DNA of 64,000 nucleotides from Littorina saxatilis (lineage: Eukaryota > Mollusca > Gastropoda > Littorinimorpha > Littorinidae): positions 22,012,827 to 22,076,826 of the forward strand of contig NC_090255.1 in the NCBI RefSeq assembly GCF_037325665.1. The letters are read 5' to 3'. Positions 50,880-61,439 of this stretch are shown one piece after another. How positions within the stretch are numbered: the first letter of the stretch is position 1; every line of letters starts with the position of its first letter. The notes beneath the pieces were generated by a model. That model was not told where the DNA came from and did not search any database. It saw nothing but the letters and a program-made list of their open reading frames with translations. The translations under genes and the position numbers were made by a program.

Positions 50880-50965
50880 GAAGAAGAAGAAGAAGATCAT
50901 CATCATCATCATCATCGTCATCATCGTCGACATCATTATCATCACCGCCCCCCCCCCCCCCTCAA
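50880..50965 (+). repeat. (AAG)n/(ATC)n microsatellite and C run
   Basis: The LINE tail (AAG)n passes into (ATC)n with CGTC variants, then about 13 C. Confidence 0.93.
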
Positions 50966-51342
50966 TTTCACAAACACGAAAACAGCACTTACCTGCAGAT
51001 GGAACAATTGCTTGCCCTCGCCCTGGCTTGGTAGGCTCGGCTAGCTGAAGGCAACGTGGCAACCATAACCAAAACCAGCACCAGCAGCGCTGTCGGAGAC
51101 ACCCTTAAACTTCTCGCCATCTCTCTGTGTCCGTCCGTCTCCTTGGCTATTAAGGGCACGAGTGTCCTCCTTAGCCGGCTCTATCCGCTTATCACCTTGC
51201 GTGTGAGTCCAAGAAACGCCTCCTGCAAACATGCAAGGGTCGAGGGTTTTGGAATAGAGAGGCATAAATGTGAGGGTTTTGGGAGCAACGTGTATCATGA
51301 GAGATTTTTTCTGGAAGTGAATGTATGAGTGTTCGTGCGTGT
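50966..51342. other. no gene supported
   Basis: ORFs of 90-140 codons read into the GT tract and have no motif. Confidence 0.35.
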
Positions 51343-51343
51343 A

Positions 51344-51428
<85 letters not shown>
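51343..51428 (+). repeat. (GT)n microsatellite
   Basis: Over 40 uninterrupted GT units. Confidence 0.98.
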
Positions 51429-51430
<2 letters not shown>

Positions 51431-51800
51431 CGTATAATAGACGGATACACAGACAACAGACACGAACATAGTATGGGGGCGGGGGTGTGCCTGAACGTCA
51501 TACTATAAGCAAACATTATTAATCAGCTTAATACTTCATTTAATCAATCGCAACAGTTTGTTTGTTTGACGTCTGGAGTATTGATTTCTCCTTTTGACTT
51601 ATTACCCTGCAAATTCAGTTGTATAAATCAATGTCAAACAGATACAATCTAAGAAGCAATACATGGACATGTTATCTTCAGAATGTGACCTCAAGAAGCC
51701 CAAGGGATACTCGGCTACCGTACTTTAGATCCACGTACAATGGTTTACTCGAAAGTATGCGGGGTTCTTTTATCTGACACTAGTATATATCTTTATCATC
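51429..51800. other. no gene seen
   Basis: Unassigned. Confidence 0.35.
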
Positions 51801-51811
51801 ATCCTCATCTC

Positions 51812-51871
51812 TCGTCGCGATATAACCTTCGTGGTTGAAAACGACGTTAAACACCAAATAAAGAAAGAAAG
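51812..51871 (+). mobile_element. SINE-2 3' fragment, 60 bp
   Basis: Only TCGTCGCGATATAACC..GACGTTAAACACCAAATAAA and a GAAA tail remain. ATCCTCATCTC flanks it at 51801-51811 and 51872-51882. Confidence 0.92.
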
Positions 51872-51882
51872 ATCCTCATCTC

Positions 51883-52166
51883 AGCGTCCGCCCCGTGATC
51901 GGGAGGTCGTGGGTTCGAACCCCGGCCGGGTCATACCTGAGACTTTAAAATTGGCAATCTAGTGGCTGCTCCGCCTGGCGTCTGGCATTATGGGGTTAGT
52001 GCTAGGACTGGTTGGTCCGGTGTCAGAATAATGTGACTGGGTGAGACATGAAGCCTGTGCTGCGACTTCTGTCTTGTGTGTGGCGCATGTTAAATGTCCA
52101 AGCAGCACCGCCCTGATATGGCCCTTCGTGGTCGGCTGGGCGTTGAGCAAACAAACAAACAAACAA
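51883..52166 (+). mobile_element. SINE-1, 5'-truncated
   Basis: Starts in the anticodon arm (AGCGTCCGCCCCGTGATCGG) and ends (AAAC)n. ATCCTCATCTC flanks it at 51872-51882 and 52167-52177; the left copy is shared with the SINE-2 fragment. Confidence 0.93.
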
Positions 52167-52177
52167 ATCCTCATCTC

Positions 52178-52484
52178 ATCAATCATCACAAATAAAAATT
52201 AAAATGTTTCAATTCTCTGTCCTTTCATCATAGTGACCTGTCTCAGTGTCCCTGATACCGTTGTCCGGATGCGTTTGTTTCGACAGCAAATTGCAAGCAA
52301 GCATCCAGTAGTGTTTTCTGCATCATATACAGCCGTGAGTTTATACCTCTCCAAAATGACACAAGACGAGTTTCCCAAGACGCGCAGCGAACATGTTCGC
52401 GTGCGAGGCGATTCGGAAATACCGCCGGGTTCTTCTTCGGCTGTAATGTTTTGCCACAAATGCAAGAAGTGGATTTTTTTTGTT
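52178..52484. other. no gene supported
   Basis: An 88-105-codon ORF on each strand, with no motif. Confidence 0.3.
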
Positions 52485-52510
52485 TTTTTGGGGGGGGGGG
52501 GGGGGGGTCT
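52485..52510 (+). repeat. poly-T/poly-G run
   Basis: A G run of about 18 after a T-rich stretch. Confidence 0.95.
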
Positions 52511-52885
52511 GTTCTTTTTTTGGAAAGAAAGAGAGGCTACTTATATTTAAAGTAGTTCTATAAGGCTGCGTACACTTTTTGAGACACGGACTTTTGCTCC
52601 TTTTAATGTTTCAGTTTGTGATGTATGTTAAATGGTGAATATAAGGTATTCTATTGAATTCTATCGGTGACACTTCAGTCAATGACTGATACAAATGCAC
52701 GGACAGCACTTTAGTTTCAGTGTTATTGGAAGTATGATAGGTGTGCTTGTTATTACATACGTGAACCTATGTTTTATGTTTGTTGTGTGTTGTCCTATAC
52801 CATTGTTGTTATAATCGTGTACAGGCAGGCAGGGTGTGCCGAAGAAAATTTTCCATTTTTATGTCATATTTAAATGGACAATAAA
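52511..52885. other. no gene seen
   Basis: Unassigned AT-rich sequence. Confidence 0.35.
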
Positions 52886-53225
52886 GTGCTGTTATCCCAG
52901 CGAAGCTGGAGGTATCCCGTGAACGCTATACTGTAATCGATTTGAGAAATGTGCACACCGAATAATACATGATAAAGAAGGATTCGTTGTGCCCGGCTAC
53001 GTGCTACAGTTGGAGATGGAAGTTCACCAAAAATGGGGACCATACTAACAAAAATACGGTGGGTAAAATAGGCGCCCCCATTTTTTCAGCAAACGCCACC
53101 CCAGGCCGCTTTGGACGGGTAGAAATTCCGTAGTTTCCAAGTCTATGGATAAAGCTTGCGTAAGAAGAATACGTCACGGTCGAAAGTCTTTGACGTCAAT
53201 TAATGCATCATGACGTCATGCCTCC
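52886..53225. repeat. unclassified interspersed repeat
   Basis: CCCAGCGAAGCTGGAGGTATCC with a hairpin, and GAACGCTATACTG, match the diverged sequence at 42238-42285. The right part is GC-richer, with GACGTCAATTAATGCATCATGACGTC near 53188-53216 (shown here as GACGTCAATT and ATGACGTC). Confidence 0.4.
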
Positions 53226-53289
53226 CTGTAGTCTTTCTCTCTCGCGCAGTGTGTGTGTTTGTGTTCATTTTGTGCACATGTGTTAGTGT

Positions 53290-53290
53290 C

Positions 53291-53333
<43 letters not shown>

Positions 53334-53348
53334 TTGTGTGTGTGTGTA

Positions 53349-53382
<34 letters not shown>

Positions 53383-53770
53383 CACGCGTGCATGAGTCTG
53401 TACTCGTATGTGTGTGGTGTGTGTGTATTTGTGTGTGTGTGTGCGTACGCGTGCATGAGTCTGTACTCGTGTGTGTGTAAGTGTGTGTGTGGGCATAAGT
53501 GTATGTGTGTGCATGTGTGTTTGTAAAGGTGTGCATGTCCGTCTGTCCATATGTGCGTATGGGTGTGTGTTTTGTGTGTATGAAGATTTTTGTTAGAGAG
53601 TGAGTGAGTGCGTGTGTGTGTGTGACTTGGTGTGTGTGTGTGTGTGTGTGTGTGTTTGAGAGAGAGAGAGAGATAGTGTGTGTGTGTGTGTGTGTGTGAA
53701 TGTGTGTGTGCATGAGTTTGTGTGTATGAGTGTGTATATGTGTTTGTTTGTAAAGGTGTGTGTGTCCGAC
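53290..53770 (+). repeat. long imperfect (GT)n tract
   Basis: (GT)n with duplicated GCATGAGTCTGTACTCGT inserts (near 53390 and 53453) and an AGAGAG block near 53658. Confidence 0.95.
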
Positions 53771-53785
53771 TGTCTATGTGCGTAT

Positions 53786-54094
53786 TTGTTTGTTTGTTTG
53801 CTCAACGCCCAGCCGACCACGAAGGGCCATATCAGGGCGGTGCTGCTTTGACATATAACGTGCGCTACACACAAGACAGAAGTCGCAGCACAGGCTTCAT
53901 GTCTCACCCAGTCACGTTATTCTGACACCGGACCAACCAGTCCTAGCACTAACCCCATAATGCCAGACGCCAGGCGGAGCAGCCACTGGATTGCCAATGT
54001 TAAAGTCTTAGGTATGACCCGGCCGGGGTTCGAACCCACGACCTCCCGATCACGGGGCGGACGCCTTACCACTAGCCTAGGCCAACCGTGCCGG
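53786..54094 (-). mobile_element. SINE-1, full length, inside the GT tract
   Basis: TCTATGTGCGTAT flanks it at 53773-53785 and 54095-54107. The minus-strand head reads GGTTGGCCTAGGCTAGTGG, with a small insertion relative to 34784-35090, and the B box is GGTTCGAACCC. Confidence 0.93.
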
Positions 54095-54119
54095 TCTATG
54101 TGCGTATAGTGGTATGGTG

Positions 54120-54240
54120 TACAGTGAAGTGTGTGTGAGAGAGTGAGTGAGTGCGTGTGAGTGAATGTGTATGTGTGTACGTGTGTAACTTGGGTGTGTA
54201 TGTGTGTGTGTGTGTGTGTGTGTGTTCGTGTGTGTGTGTG

Positions 54241-54303
<63 letters not shown>
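54120..54303 (+). repeat. (GT)n and (GA)n microsatellites
   Basis: Imperfect GT units, then about 29 GA units at 54244-54302. Confidence 0.96.
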
Positions 54304-54304
<1 letters not shown>

Positions 54305-54757
54305 TTGTCTTTCGCTGGGGTATGCAGTGCCTTGGCGTTGCACATCTACTTAATTGTTATTGTTATTGTTGTTATTTACTGTCTTTTCAAATAATGTTTT
54401 GGTATTTAACATTCGTGTCATACCCCTTTCGTTTTTATGTCACGCAAGATATATATTTTAAATGCTTGTTTTGAACGAACTGAACAAAAGAATGTCTGCA
54501 TTTGTTCTAAGAATCTGTCACGGAGTGTCAGGGAAATACTTGAAAATGTGAAATGTGTTCGGGAAAAAGATATTCGGGAAATCACCTTCAACGATTAAAA
54601 GTTTTTCGCTGAAAAAAAATAAGATATCGCTCGCGTTAATATGGTTTCCAGTGGTACAACGCTTTGAATTGTAGCACGACCCATGGGCACATGTGGGTGC
54701 ATGAGGAGACAGGTACTTTTCCCAAAAATAAACACGTTTTGAATTATTTTCTAAATC
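54304..54757. other. no gene seen
   Basis: Unassigned AT-rich sequence. Confidence 0.35.
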
Positions 54758-55520
54758 ATAAGCTCATGTACATGATGTCCTATTTTCTGATAGTTGTGAA
54801 ACTCGAATCCGTCCCTGCGCAGGTCAGACTCTGATTAGTGCTTTTAGTTATGCGCTATAGAAATCTCCTTAATGAATAAATAAATAAAACTTCCTCGTTA
54901 AAGGTTACCATACGAATAACACAACATCTGTGTTGAACAGAAATACGTTGTGTACGTCTATAAATGTGCACAAACAAGCCAGTATAGGATGTGTGTTTTT
55001 GATTGAAGATAGGTATAATCCCTACACGCAGAGCCGCGTTTACGAGAGATCGCTTGTCTGTAATAGAACAATGCAGAACGCTTGTAACGGTCTTCAAATG
55101 CTTTCAATATTTCCTCCTGCCCGGTTGACAATTAGAAACAAATCGACCGGAATTAGCCTAATGGTTTGGACAGGAAACACCTGCGAAACTGAATTCGCCT
55201 TCATCTGTGCTGTGAGTCAAAACGAAAAACAAACGGTTACTTGTTGTCGGAGTACAGTGGACAGTCAAATAGAACAATTCCTGCAACTAATGAATAGATC
55301 GGAAAATAAGTCGCGTGAAGCGGAATTAAACAGCAACAACCACATAAGACTTCTGCATATTCCTAGCACGATCAACCACGTTAGACTTATGCATATTCAC
55401 AGCAAGATGGATGGATCTAATTGGCTGTGTCTTTTGATACATGTATGCAATAGCCTTTGAAGACCGATAACAGTATTGGACACAAGAATCTGTACGCTTT
55501 TATGTAAGTTCTGTTTTATG
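54758..55520 (+). repeat. segmental duplication, copy A (empty TTAA site)
   Basis: Matches 58835-60160. CCTCGTTAAAGGTTACC at 54893-54909 is the site that in copy B contains the MITE. Copy A also has about 50 bp (ATTAGTGCTTTTAGTTATGC..) and about 138 bp (TTGTCTGTAATAGAACAATG..) that copy B lacks. Confidence 0.9.
54930..55460 (+). CDS. unassigned 176-codon ORF in duplicated sequence
   Basis: Its second half (ETEFAFICAVSQNEKQTVTCC, split here as ETEFAFICAV and SQNEKQTVTCC) is also open in the duplicate at 59775-60080. The match may reflect a young duplication rather than constraint. Faint similarity to the FxFIC end of C-type lectins is not enough for a call. Confidence 0.15.
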   Translation: MLNRNTLCTSINVHKQASIGCVFLIEDRYNPYTQSRVYERSLVCNRTMQNACNGLQMLSIFPPARLTIRNKSTGISLMVWTGNTCETEFAFICAVSQNEKQTVTCCRSTVDSQIEQFLQLMNRSENKSREAELNSNNHIRLLHIPSTINHVRLMHIHSKMDGSNWLCLLIHVCNSL

Positions 55521-55650
55521 TGTTAAAAGAAAGGAAGATTTACAAGGTCGATTTTTTAACTGAATATAGTTCATCGTTGAACCACTGTGCGGCGCTTTGT
55601 ACCTCCGTCTATATGTCCGCTGGTTTACCCGCACCTTCTTCTTATTATCA

Positions 55651-55714
55651 TTCGTTCGTGAGGTTGTTTTTTTACGTGTATGACCGTTTTTACCCCGCCA
55701 TTCAGGCAGCATAC
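55651..55714 (-). mobile_element. SINE-3, first piece (continues at 56833-56955)
   Basis: TTCGTTCGTGAGG, ACGTGTATGACCG and CCCGCCATTCAGGCAGC match SINE-3. The copy is split by the solo LTR. Confidence 0.75.
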
Positions 55715-56827
55715 TGTGAATGAATGCAAATGCGCTAGTACGCTATCATACAAGAACAAACACAACTCCAAATGTAAGTTCCTTCCACTGTATTATACAG
55801 GTATGACAGACATACACACAAATACACACAATCATGAACATAAATGTTAGGTATTCAAAAATCAGGTACTCACAGGTTTGGATGCAAAAGCAAAGCGAGA
55901 TTACAATCCCGTGCACAATTTTACTAACAAAACCCTCTACCCTTCACTTATGTAGAGAAATACACAAACAGTCCGTGAACTCACGGGCACACGATATCTA
56001 CTTTACTGGTATCGAATCACGGCTCGTGTGTAGTCAGAAAAAACCAGTTACAGTTCATAATTCCGGCAGACTCAAATCACCGTCTGCTCTGCCTACTAAA
56101 CACTCATTATATCTTATGTACTTAAGATCTTATAGACATATTTTAACTCTGTTCATACACAGAATTACACAGCGTCTATGGCCGTTCACTAGGAAATGTA
56201 TCTGAATACTAATTCCTTCCACTGGCGACCTCGGTCTACTCAGTTCCTTTCGTCCTGTGACCTCTATGGTCCAACTATACGGACAACCATAACCTTGCAA
56301 TAACTTCGCGAAATCCCGTCGAATTTCAGCTATGCTGGTCTAGAGTTATGATACTTCGGCGGCTTCTCAGATCCTTCACACTTGTCATCTGGTCACTATC
56401 TCCCTCTCAGACCGGTTATACGACGCACTGCACAACATAAATAGCGGACATCTTGTCTTAGATATCTGTCTGCTATGTGTACAGTTTACAGTGTTAGTCG
56501 ATTCAACTTATGCAATAAACACTCTAGCGATATTCGAATGCTTATTCCATTTACCTGTTAAGTACTTTCTTGTCGCATCTATCCGGGCTTCCTCCCTCCC
56601 GGCCGATTACTTGGACAACCCATCAATGTCCTAGGACAGTGGTAAAGTGTAACAATACCCTAGTTGCGATTTACAACATCAACTATTCTTGGTCAGTGAG
56701 CTGAACTCACAGTGCGTGCCACACACTTTGCTATGTCACGCTACATCTCTGGTAAGCGCTCTAAAAGCGTGGAGGATATCACTGTCAAACTTTGCCTGTT
56801 ACAGTGTTATTCGTGATTTCCTTCACA
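55715..56827. mobile_element. probable solo LTR (fossil)
   Basis: A 1113-bp insertion begins TGTGAATG and ends CTTCACA, and has CATAC on the left and CATTC on the right as a near-matching 5-bp duplication. It splits a SINE-3 whose halves otherwise join. A TATA-like ATAAATAGC near 56438 and an AATAAA near 56513 are placed as expected inside an LTR. No internal retroviral-type region adjoins it, so it is a remnant. Family unknown; a 5-bp duplication fits Gypsy or BEL types. Similar TG..CA ends in other elements cannot be excluded. Confidence 0.6.
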
Positions 56828-56832
56828 CATTC

Positions 56833-56955
56833 GCCGATTTCTGGGGAAGCATGCTGGGTATTTTCGTGTTTCTATAACCCGCCGTACTCTGACATGGATT
56901 ACAGAATCTTTTTCCGTGCGCACTTGGTCTTGTGCTTGCGTGTACACACGAAGGG
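56833..56955 (-). mobile_element. SINE-3, second piece
   Basis: GCCGATTTCTGGGGAAGC to GCTTGCGTGTACACACG, after which the SINE sequence is lost. Confidence 0.75.
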
Positions 56956-57825
56956 GGATAAGGCACCTGCAGTACGAGCGGCGGACTACGGTCATTGTGA
57001 ACAAATGCAGTGCGTTCAGTTTCATTCTGTGAGTTCGACAGCTTGACTAAATGCAGGGATGTTGCCACAAATTCATACCTATAGGACAAATGTCCTGAGC
57101 TCTTCGGCATGAATAGGACATTTGACTGCTTTCAAACATTTTAATAGGACATTATGATTTTTTGCAAAACACAAAATCATGATCACACACACATATCAAT
57201 ATATGCACCAACATTGTTTGCGTATATTGTTTTATTACTTTTGTTTCAAACAGGACACACACAAAAAAGAAACAAACAAACTAAAAAGCAACCAAAAACT
57301 TCAGCACTCTTACTTTGATTGGCACCCAAACTGCATGATTTCCTGACAAAGCTTTTTCTTGACACATTCGACAAAACAATTTACCTATATAGATGGTCTC
57401 TTTGCTGTCAAATTCTAACCAACTAGTACTAAACAGGGTCAGCCATGAATAGTTAACCTTATTAAAAGACCGTCTGTGCGAATGTACCGTTGTACCGACA
57501 CGTACACTGTGGACACGTACATCTTCAAGTCACGAAACTTTACTTTTCGTGATTGTGGAGGTTTCAGCGGCGACACTGTCATTGGCGCTGTAATTTTCCG
57601 GAATTATGCTATTGCTAGCCGTGTTTTCCCATGTTCTTCTTGGCCCTAATGTAGCACACGATGCCGTTGAAACGCCAAACGTGTTCAGCTTTTATGTTTG
57701 TTGGCAGGCTTTAGCGGTGGCAAAATTCAGTGCCGTGCGCTTCAACTCTGAGCGAGTTTTAGCGTCAACTAAGGTGACTCGAGTCGAACCGGAGGTCGCA
57801 AAAACTCGGTCCGGTACGACTGGAG

Positions 57826-57904
57826 TGACGTCACCGGTTAACCAACTTTCAACCTTGCTTCCTGCGTAGGGTCTCTCCAGTTCCAAGATGGCTGCCAAGG
57901 CGAG
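57826..57904 (+). promoter_or_regulatory. CRE plus YY1-type start and possible first exon
   Basis: A full CRE (TGACGTCA, 57826-57833) lies 55 bp before CCAAGATGGCTGCCAAGG, a YY1-type motif overlapping ATG at 57888. The short frame MAAKA ends at a donor, AG/GTGAGA, at 57905. This layout is typical of a TATA-less animal promoter with a first coding exon. It lies within the hAT-like element, so it may drive that element or be captured. A second inverted motif, GCCATCTTGTTGC, is at 58291. Confidence 0.3.
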
Positions 57905-58452
57905 GTGAGAAACTTCTGCAAATATTTTTTGACAAAGTTACGGATTGTGAGAAGACATTTGTTGTAAATCACTTAGCCTTTCAAAAATTAAGGATACTGG
58001 GTTGGATACTGTCTTGGTTTTAATGCATTTTATTTTAGCAGTGATGTTTATTTTGGGAAGAAATGAGGTCAACAGGAGTTTGGGTGCGATTTCGGCTCAA
58101 ATGTACTTTAGCGCCCTGAACTTTTACCCGGCTGTTTTGCGCTCGATTTTCACGCTCACTTCTTCATTGACGTTCGAATCGATAGTTCGATGTTTTGGCA
58201 TTACATTCACATCAACAATAAAACAGTACTGCTTGTTCATCATCGTCGTACATCAACTCTCCACAACAGTAAATCCGTAACGCGCTTGTCGCCATCTTGT
58301 TGCAAGGGACGCGACTGGACACAACCCAACAGCGTTTCCGCGAAGAAAAAAACCAGACATGCGCAGTGACCCTACCGTACCTCAACCCTGTTCCTCGCGA
58401 AAACTCGCTCGTTAACTGAAAGCAAATTAAAGCATACGCGAGCCTTGGTCAG

Positions 58453-58698
58453 TTGGAGTTGTCTCCCGTACGCAAACAGCTCATACCGCAAACGGTTCGG
58501 AAAACGCAAGATCTGCACTGCACAACTTCAGTGCACCTGTACGCAAGAGCGCTCGGTCACTTTTTGAAGATTATTATCATGAAAGGAAAATTATCAAATA
58601 ACGCGCTGTCCGAAGGAATGGAGTTCTTATCGGAGAATGACTGCGCTCAGTTGAAAACGATAGTGACCGCCATGCGGCTAAGTGAATCGGACATTTGA
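58453..58698 (+). CDS. unassigned 81-codon ORF in the hAT-like element
   Basis: The end (GMEFLSENDCAQLKTIVTAM) looks protein-like but matches nothing I recognise. It could be a last exon of an element gene. Confidence 0.15.
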   Translation: MELSPVRKQLIPQTVRKTQDLHCTTSVHLYARALGHFLKIIIMKGKLSNNALSEGMEFLSENDCAQLKTIVTAMRLSESDI

Positions 58699-58834
58699 GC
58701 CTTTTAATCGGTATATGTCCGATGTCCGACGCCTAACGACATCCCTGTTCAAAATGTTGTTATTTCGCCTTACGCGACTTGTCACATTCTCTATCGAATA
58801 AGAGGATGACACAACTGATCGGACAAGGTACCTT

Positions 58835-60160
58835 CTCATGTACATGATGTCCTATTTTCTGATAGTTGTGAAACTCGAATCCGTCCCTGCGCAGGTCAGA
58901 CTCTGATTCTAAAACTTCCTCGTTAAAGGCACAGTAAGCCTCCCGTAAACCATCACAGATACTGTCAGGCTTTTACACACAGTACAAACACCCTTTCATT
59001 TAAACACTCACCGCTTGAGAACATCCTAGGTGCCCTCCGTAAAGAGCGAGCAATTTTCAAAGAATTTATTTTTGCGTGGTTTATCTTACCCCTGAGCCAT
59101 CGTGAACCCGTGTGATCCAGTTTCCCTTTTCCACAATGTAGTCGTCAGTTAGTAATTTGAATGCGACTCGATGTGAGCTTATCTGCAACAGCACGTCATT
59201 ATGTACCTCTGACTATGCACGAAACAAACGGCTGTGGTTCACAAGAACTCTAGCGATGGCTTTTGACTGTTCAGAGGAACTGGCGATAGGCATAAACCGT
59301 CGTCTGCTACGAGAACCACGACCTTGCGTGACCCTGCTTCCGGGATTTTCTTTTTTCAAACTTTCAAAACTTCGATATGTACTGATCTTGTCTTGATGAA
59401 AAAAGAATTCTTTTATGATTTAAGAATGTTTGTGTAACAAGCTGTCAATTTATTATTTAGATTTTAAAAGTTAGGTCTAGCACCAAAACGCACCACGGTC
59501 CGATTGTCCCTGAGACAATCCGCAAAATTAATTCTTTAAAAATTGCTCGCTCTTTACGTAGGGCACCTAGGATGTTCCCGTTTGGTGAGCGTTCAAATGG
59601 AAGGGTGTTTGTACTGTGTGTAAAAGCCTGACAGTATATGTGATGGTTTACGAGAGGCTTACTGTGCCTTTAAAGGTTACCATACGAATAACACAACAAC
59701 TGTGTTGAACAGAAACACGTTGTGTACGTATATAAATGTGCACAAACAAGCCAGTATAGCATGTGTGTTTTTGATTGAAGACAGGTATAATCTACACACG
59801 CAGAGCCGCGTTTACGAGAGATCGCGAAACTGAATTCGCCTACATCTGTGCTGTGAGTCAAAACGAAAAACAAACGGTTACTTGTTGTCGGGGGACAGAG
59901 GACAGTCAAATAGAACAATTCTTGCAACTAATGAATAGATCGGAAAATAAGTCGCGTGAAGCGGAATTAGGCCTAAACAGCAACAACCACATAAGACTTC
60001 TGCATATTCCCAGCACGATCAACCACGTTAGACTTATGCATATTCACAGCAAGATGAATCTAATTGGCCGTGTCTCTTGATATATGCAATAGCCTTTGAA
60101 GACCGATAACAGTATTGGACACAAGAATCTGTACGCTTTTATGTAAGTTCTGTTTTATAT
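58835..60160 (+). repeat. segmental duplication, copy B (filled TTAA site)
   Basis: Counterpart of 54758-55520 from CTCATGTACATGATGTCC to TTATGTAAGTTCTGTTTTAT, containing the MITE at 58927-59669. Confidence 0.9.
58927..59669. mobile_element. 743-bp TTAA MITE with ~145-bp inverted arms
   Basis: TTAA at 58923-58926 and 59670-59673; ends AGGCACAGTAAGCC and GGCTTACTGTGCCT. The arms pair through TGTCAGGCTTTTACACACAG and GGTGCCCTCCGTAAAGAGCG. The unoccupied allele-like site in copy A fixes both ends to the base. No transposase. Confidence 0.95.
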
Positions 60161-60163
60161 GTC

Positions 60164-60348
60164 AGACTTTTTATGTGTAACTATGTGTCTATTACTTATC
60201 TTATGGTTTTTTTTTTAATCTTTTTGCATTTTTTTTAGATTATCTTGTGTATGTGGTCGTTGTCTATGAAATGTAAGTTATTAATGCTTTTATTTTATTT
60301 CGTACGAGGAAACTTTTTATATGAAAAATGTTGAATTTTACCACCACG
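60164..60348. other. no gene seen
   Basis: T-rich spacer. Confidence 0.3.
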
Positions 60349-60595
60349 CCACTGCGCCCGTGGTGGTAAGACGTCGGCCTCTTAATCGGGAGGTCGTGAG
60401 TTCGAATCCCGGTCGCTTCCGCCTGGTGGGTTAAGAGTGGAGATTTTTCCGATCTCCCAGGTCAACTTATGTGCAGACCTTTGAGCTCGGAAAAATCTTC
60501 ACCCTTAACCCACCGGCCGCGGCCGGGATTCAAACTCACGACTTTCCGATTAGGAGGCCAATGCCTTAGCACTACGCCACTGCGCCCGCCTTACC
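60349..60595. repeat. inverted SINE dimer, second copy
   Basis: A forward head (GTGGTGGTAAGACGTCGGCC, B box GAGTTCGAATCCC) and linker to GTGCAGACC meet the reversed linker at TTTGAGCTCGG, ending in a reversed head (GGGATTCAAACTCACGAC..GCGCCCG). It is close to the reverse complement of 115-312, with the same turning point. Confidence 0.75.
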
Positions 60596-61317
60596 CGCAC
60601 CATTTCTCATGTAAATACTGTAACTTAGGAACTGATTATTTTAATTGTATCAATCTTGGTACATATATTGATACATATACAAGAAATTCACACTTCTAGC
60701 AAAGATATTCAACACATTCAAGGTTACGGTCACCGGTCAAGGTCACCTGCCCAGGCCACCCACTATTATCCCTTTAAAATATTTCCTCCGCCGATCCCCA
60801 AAATGTCCTACAACTCCTCGACTGTCAAAAATAGGGAAATTAAGCGTAGCGAGTAAACAAGTACACGCCTGCCAAAAGATTTTTTAAAATATATATTTTT
60901 TTTTTATTCCCCAATATGTTTATAAATTGTATGTTTGATCTATGTTGGACATAAGCTTCAAAATGTACAATACTTCTATCAAATTAATTTTAAATATATG
61001 TAAGTATATGCAGTTGGATATGTGTCTGAAACATGTAGTAATATAAACACACATTAAATCAATAATGGCATGTACATTTACTTGATCAAAAAGAGGATCT
61101 ACTTAAACACAATACGAACACATAATTATATACAAACCATGCTATTTCAAATCATCGGTCTGAACACGTATTTACTATGTCACATAATATATGAACAAAC
61201 TGCCGTCTCAACGTAACTTCTTGCTCAAGCACGACATGACATTCAATCATACTGTTTACCATATTTGAATTTGCTGATGGACATTTTTGCAATTAATATA
61301 ATACCCAATATTGACGG
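60596..61317. other. no gene seen
   Basis: AT-rich sequence; a GGTCAAGGTCACC motif at 60737. Confidence 0.35.
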
Positions 61318-61439
61318 ACTGTGTGATGATATCTTCTGCTATGGTCTGTTGAGACAGTGATATCAAAATCGAGACCAGAGGTCGAGATTTTGATATCACT
61401 GTTGAAACAGACCAATAGCAGAAGATATCATCATACAGT
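61318..61439. mobile_element. 122-bp foldback palindrome
   Basis: ACTGTGTGATGATATCTTCTG pairs with CAGAAGATATCATCATACAGT, and GTGATATCAAAATCGAGACC with GGTCGAGATTTTGATATCAC (each trimmed by a base or two here). Typical foldback MITE. Confidence 0.85.

Larger units (their letters stand above)
48945..50890 (+). mobile_element. 3' fragment of the I-type LINE, split by Tc1
   Basis: 48947-49110 and 50739-50890 together match the last 300 bp or so of the LINE at 688-4857, from within its RNase H tail to the GCGAACGCCAAGAAG end. The pieces are separated at CCTTTAC-TA-GATGAGG by the Tc1 element. The frame of the zinc-knuckle region is kept in the first piece. It is 5'-truncated. Confidence 0.92.
57054..58747. 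mobile_element. hAT-like DNA element, 1.7 kb
   Basis: CAGGGATGTTG at the left and CGACATCCCTG at the right are inverted ends of the hAT CAG..CTG type. Both subterminal regions carry repeated GGACAT motifs. The expected 8-bp duplication is not convincing (ACTAAATG and TTCAAAAT). No transposase domain is recognised. Confidence 0.45.

Noticed and set aside
53200-53713. His/Thr-rich ORFs of 116-165 codons
   Set aside because: Artefacts of the GT microsatellite.
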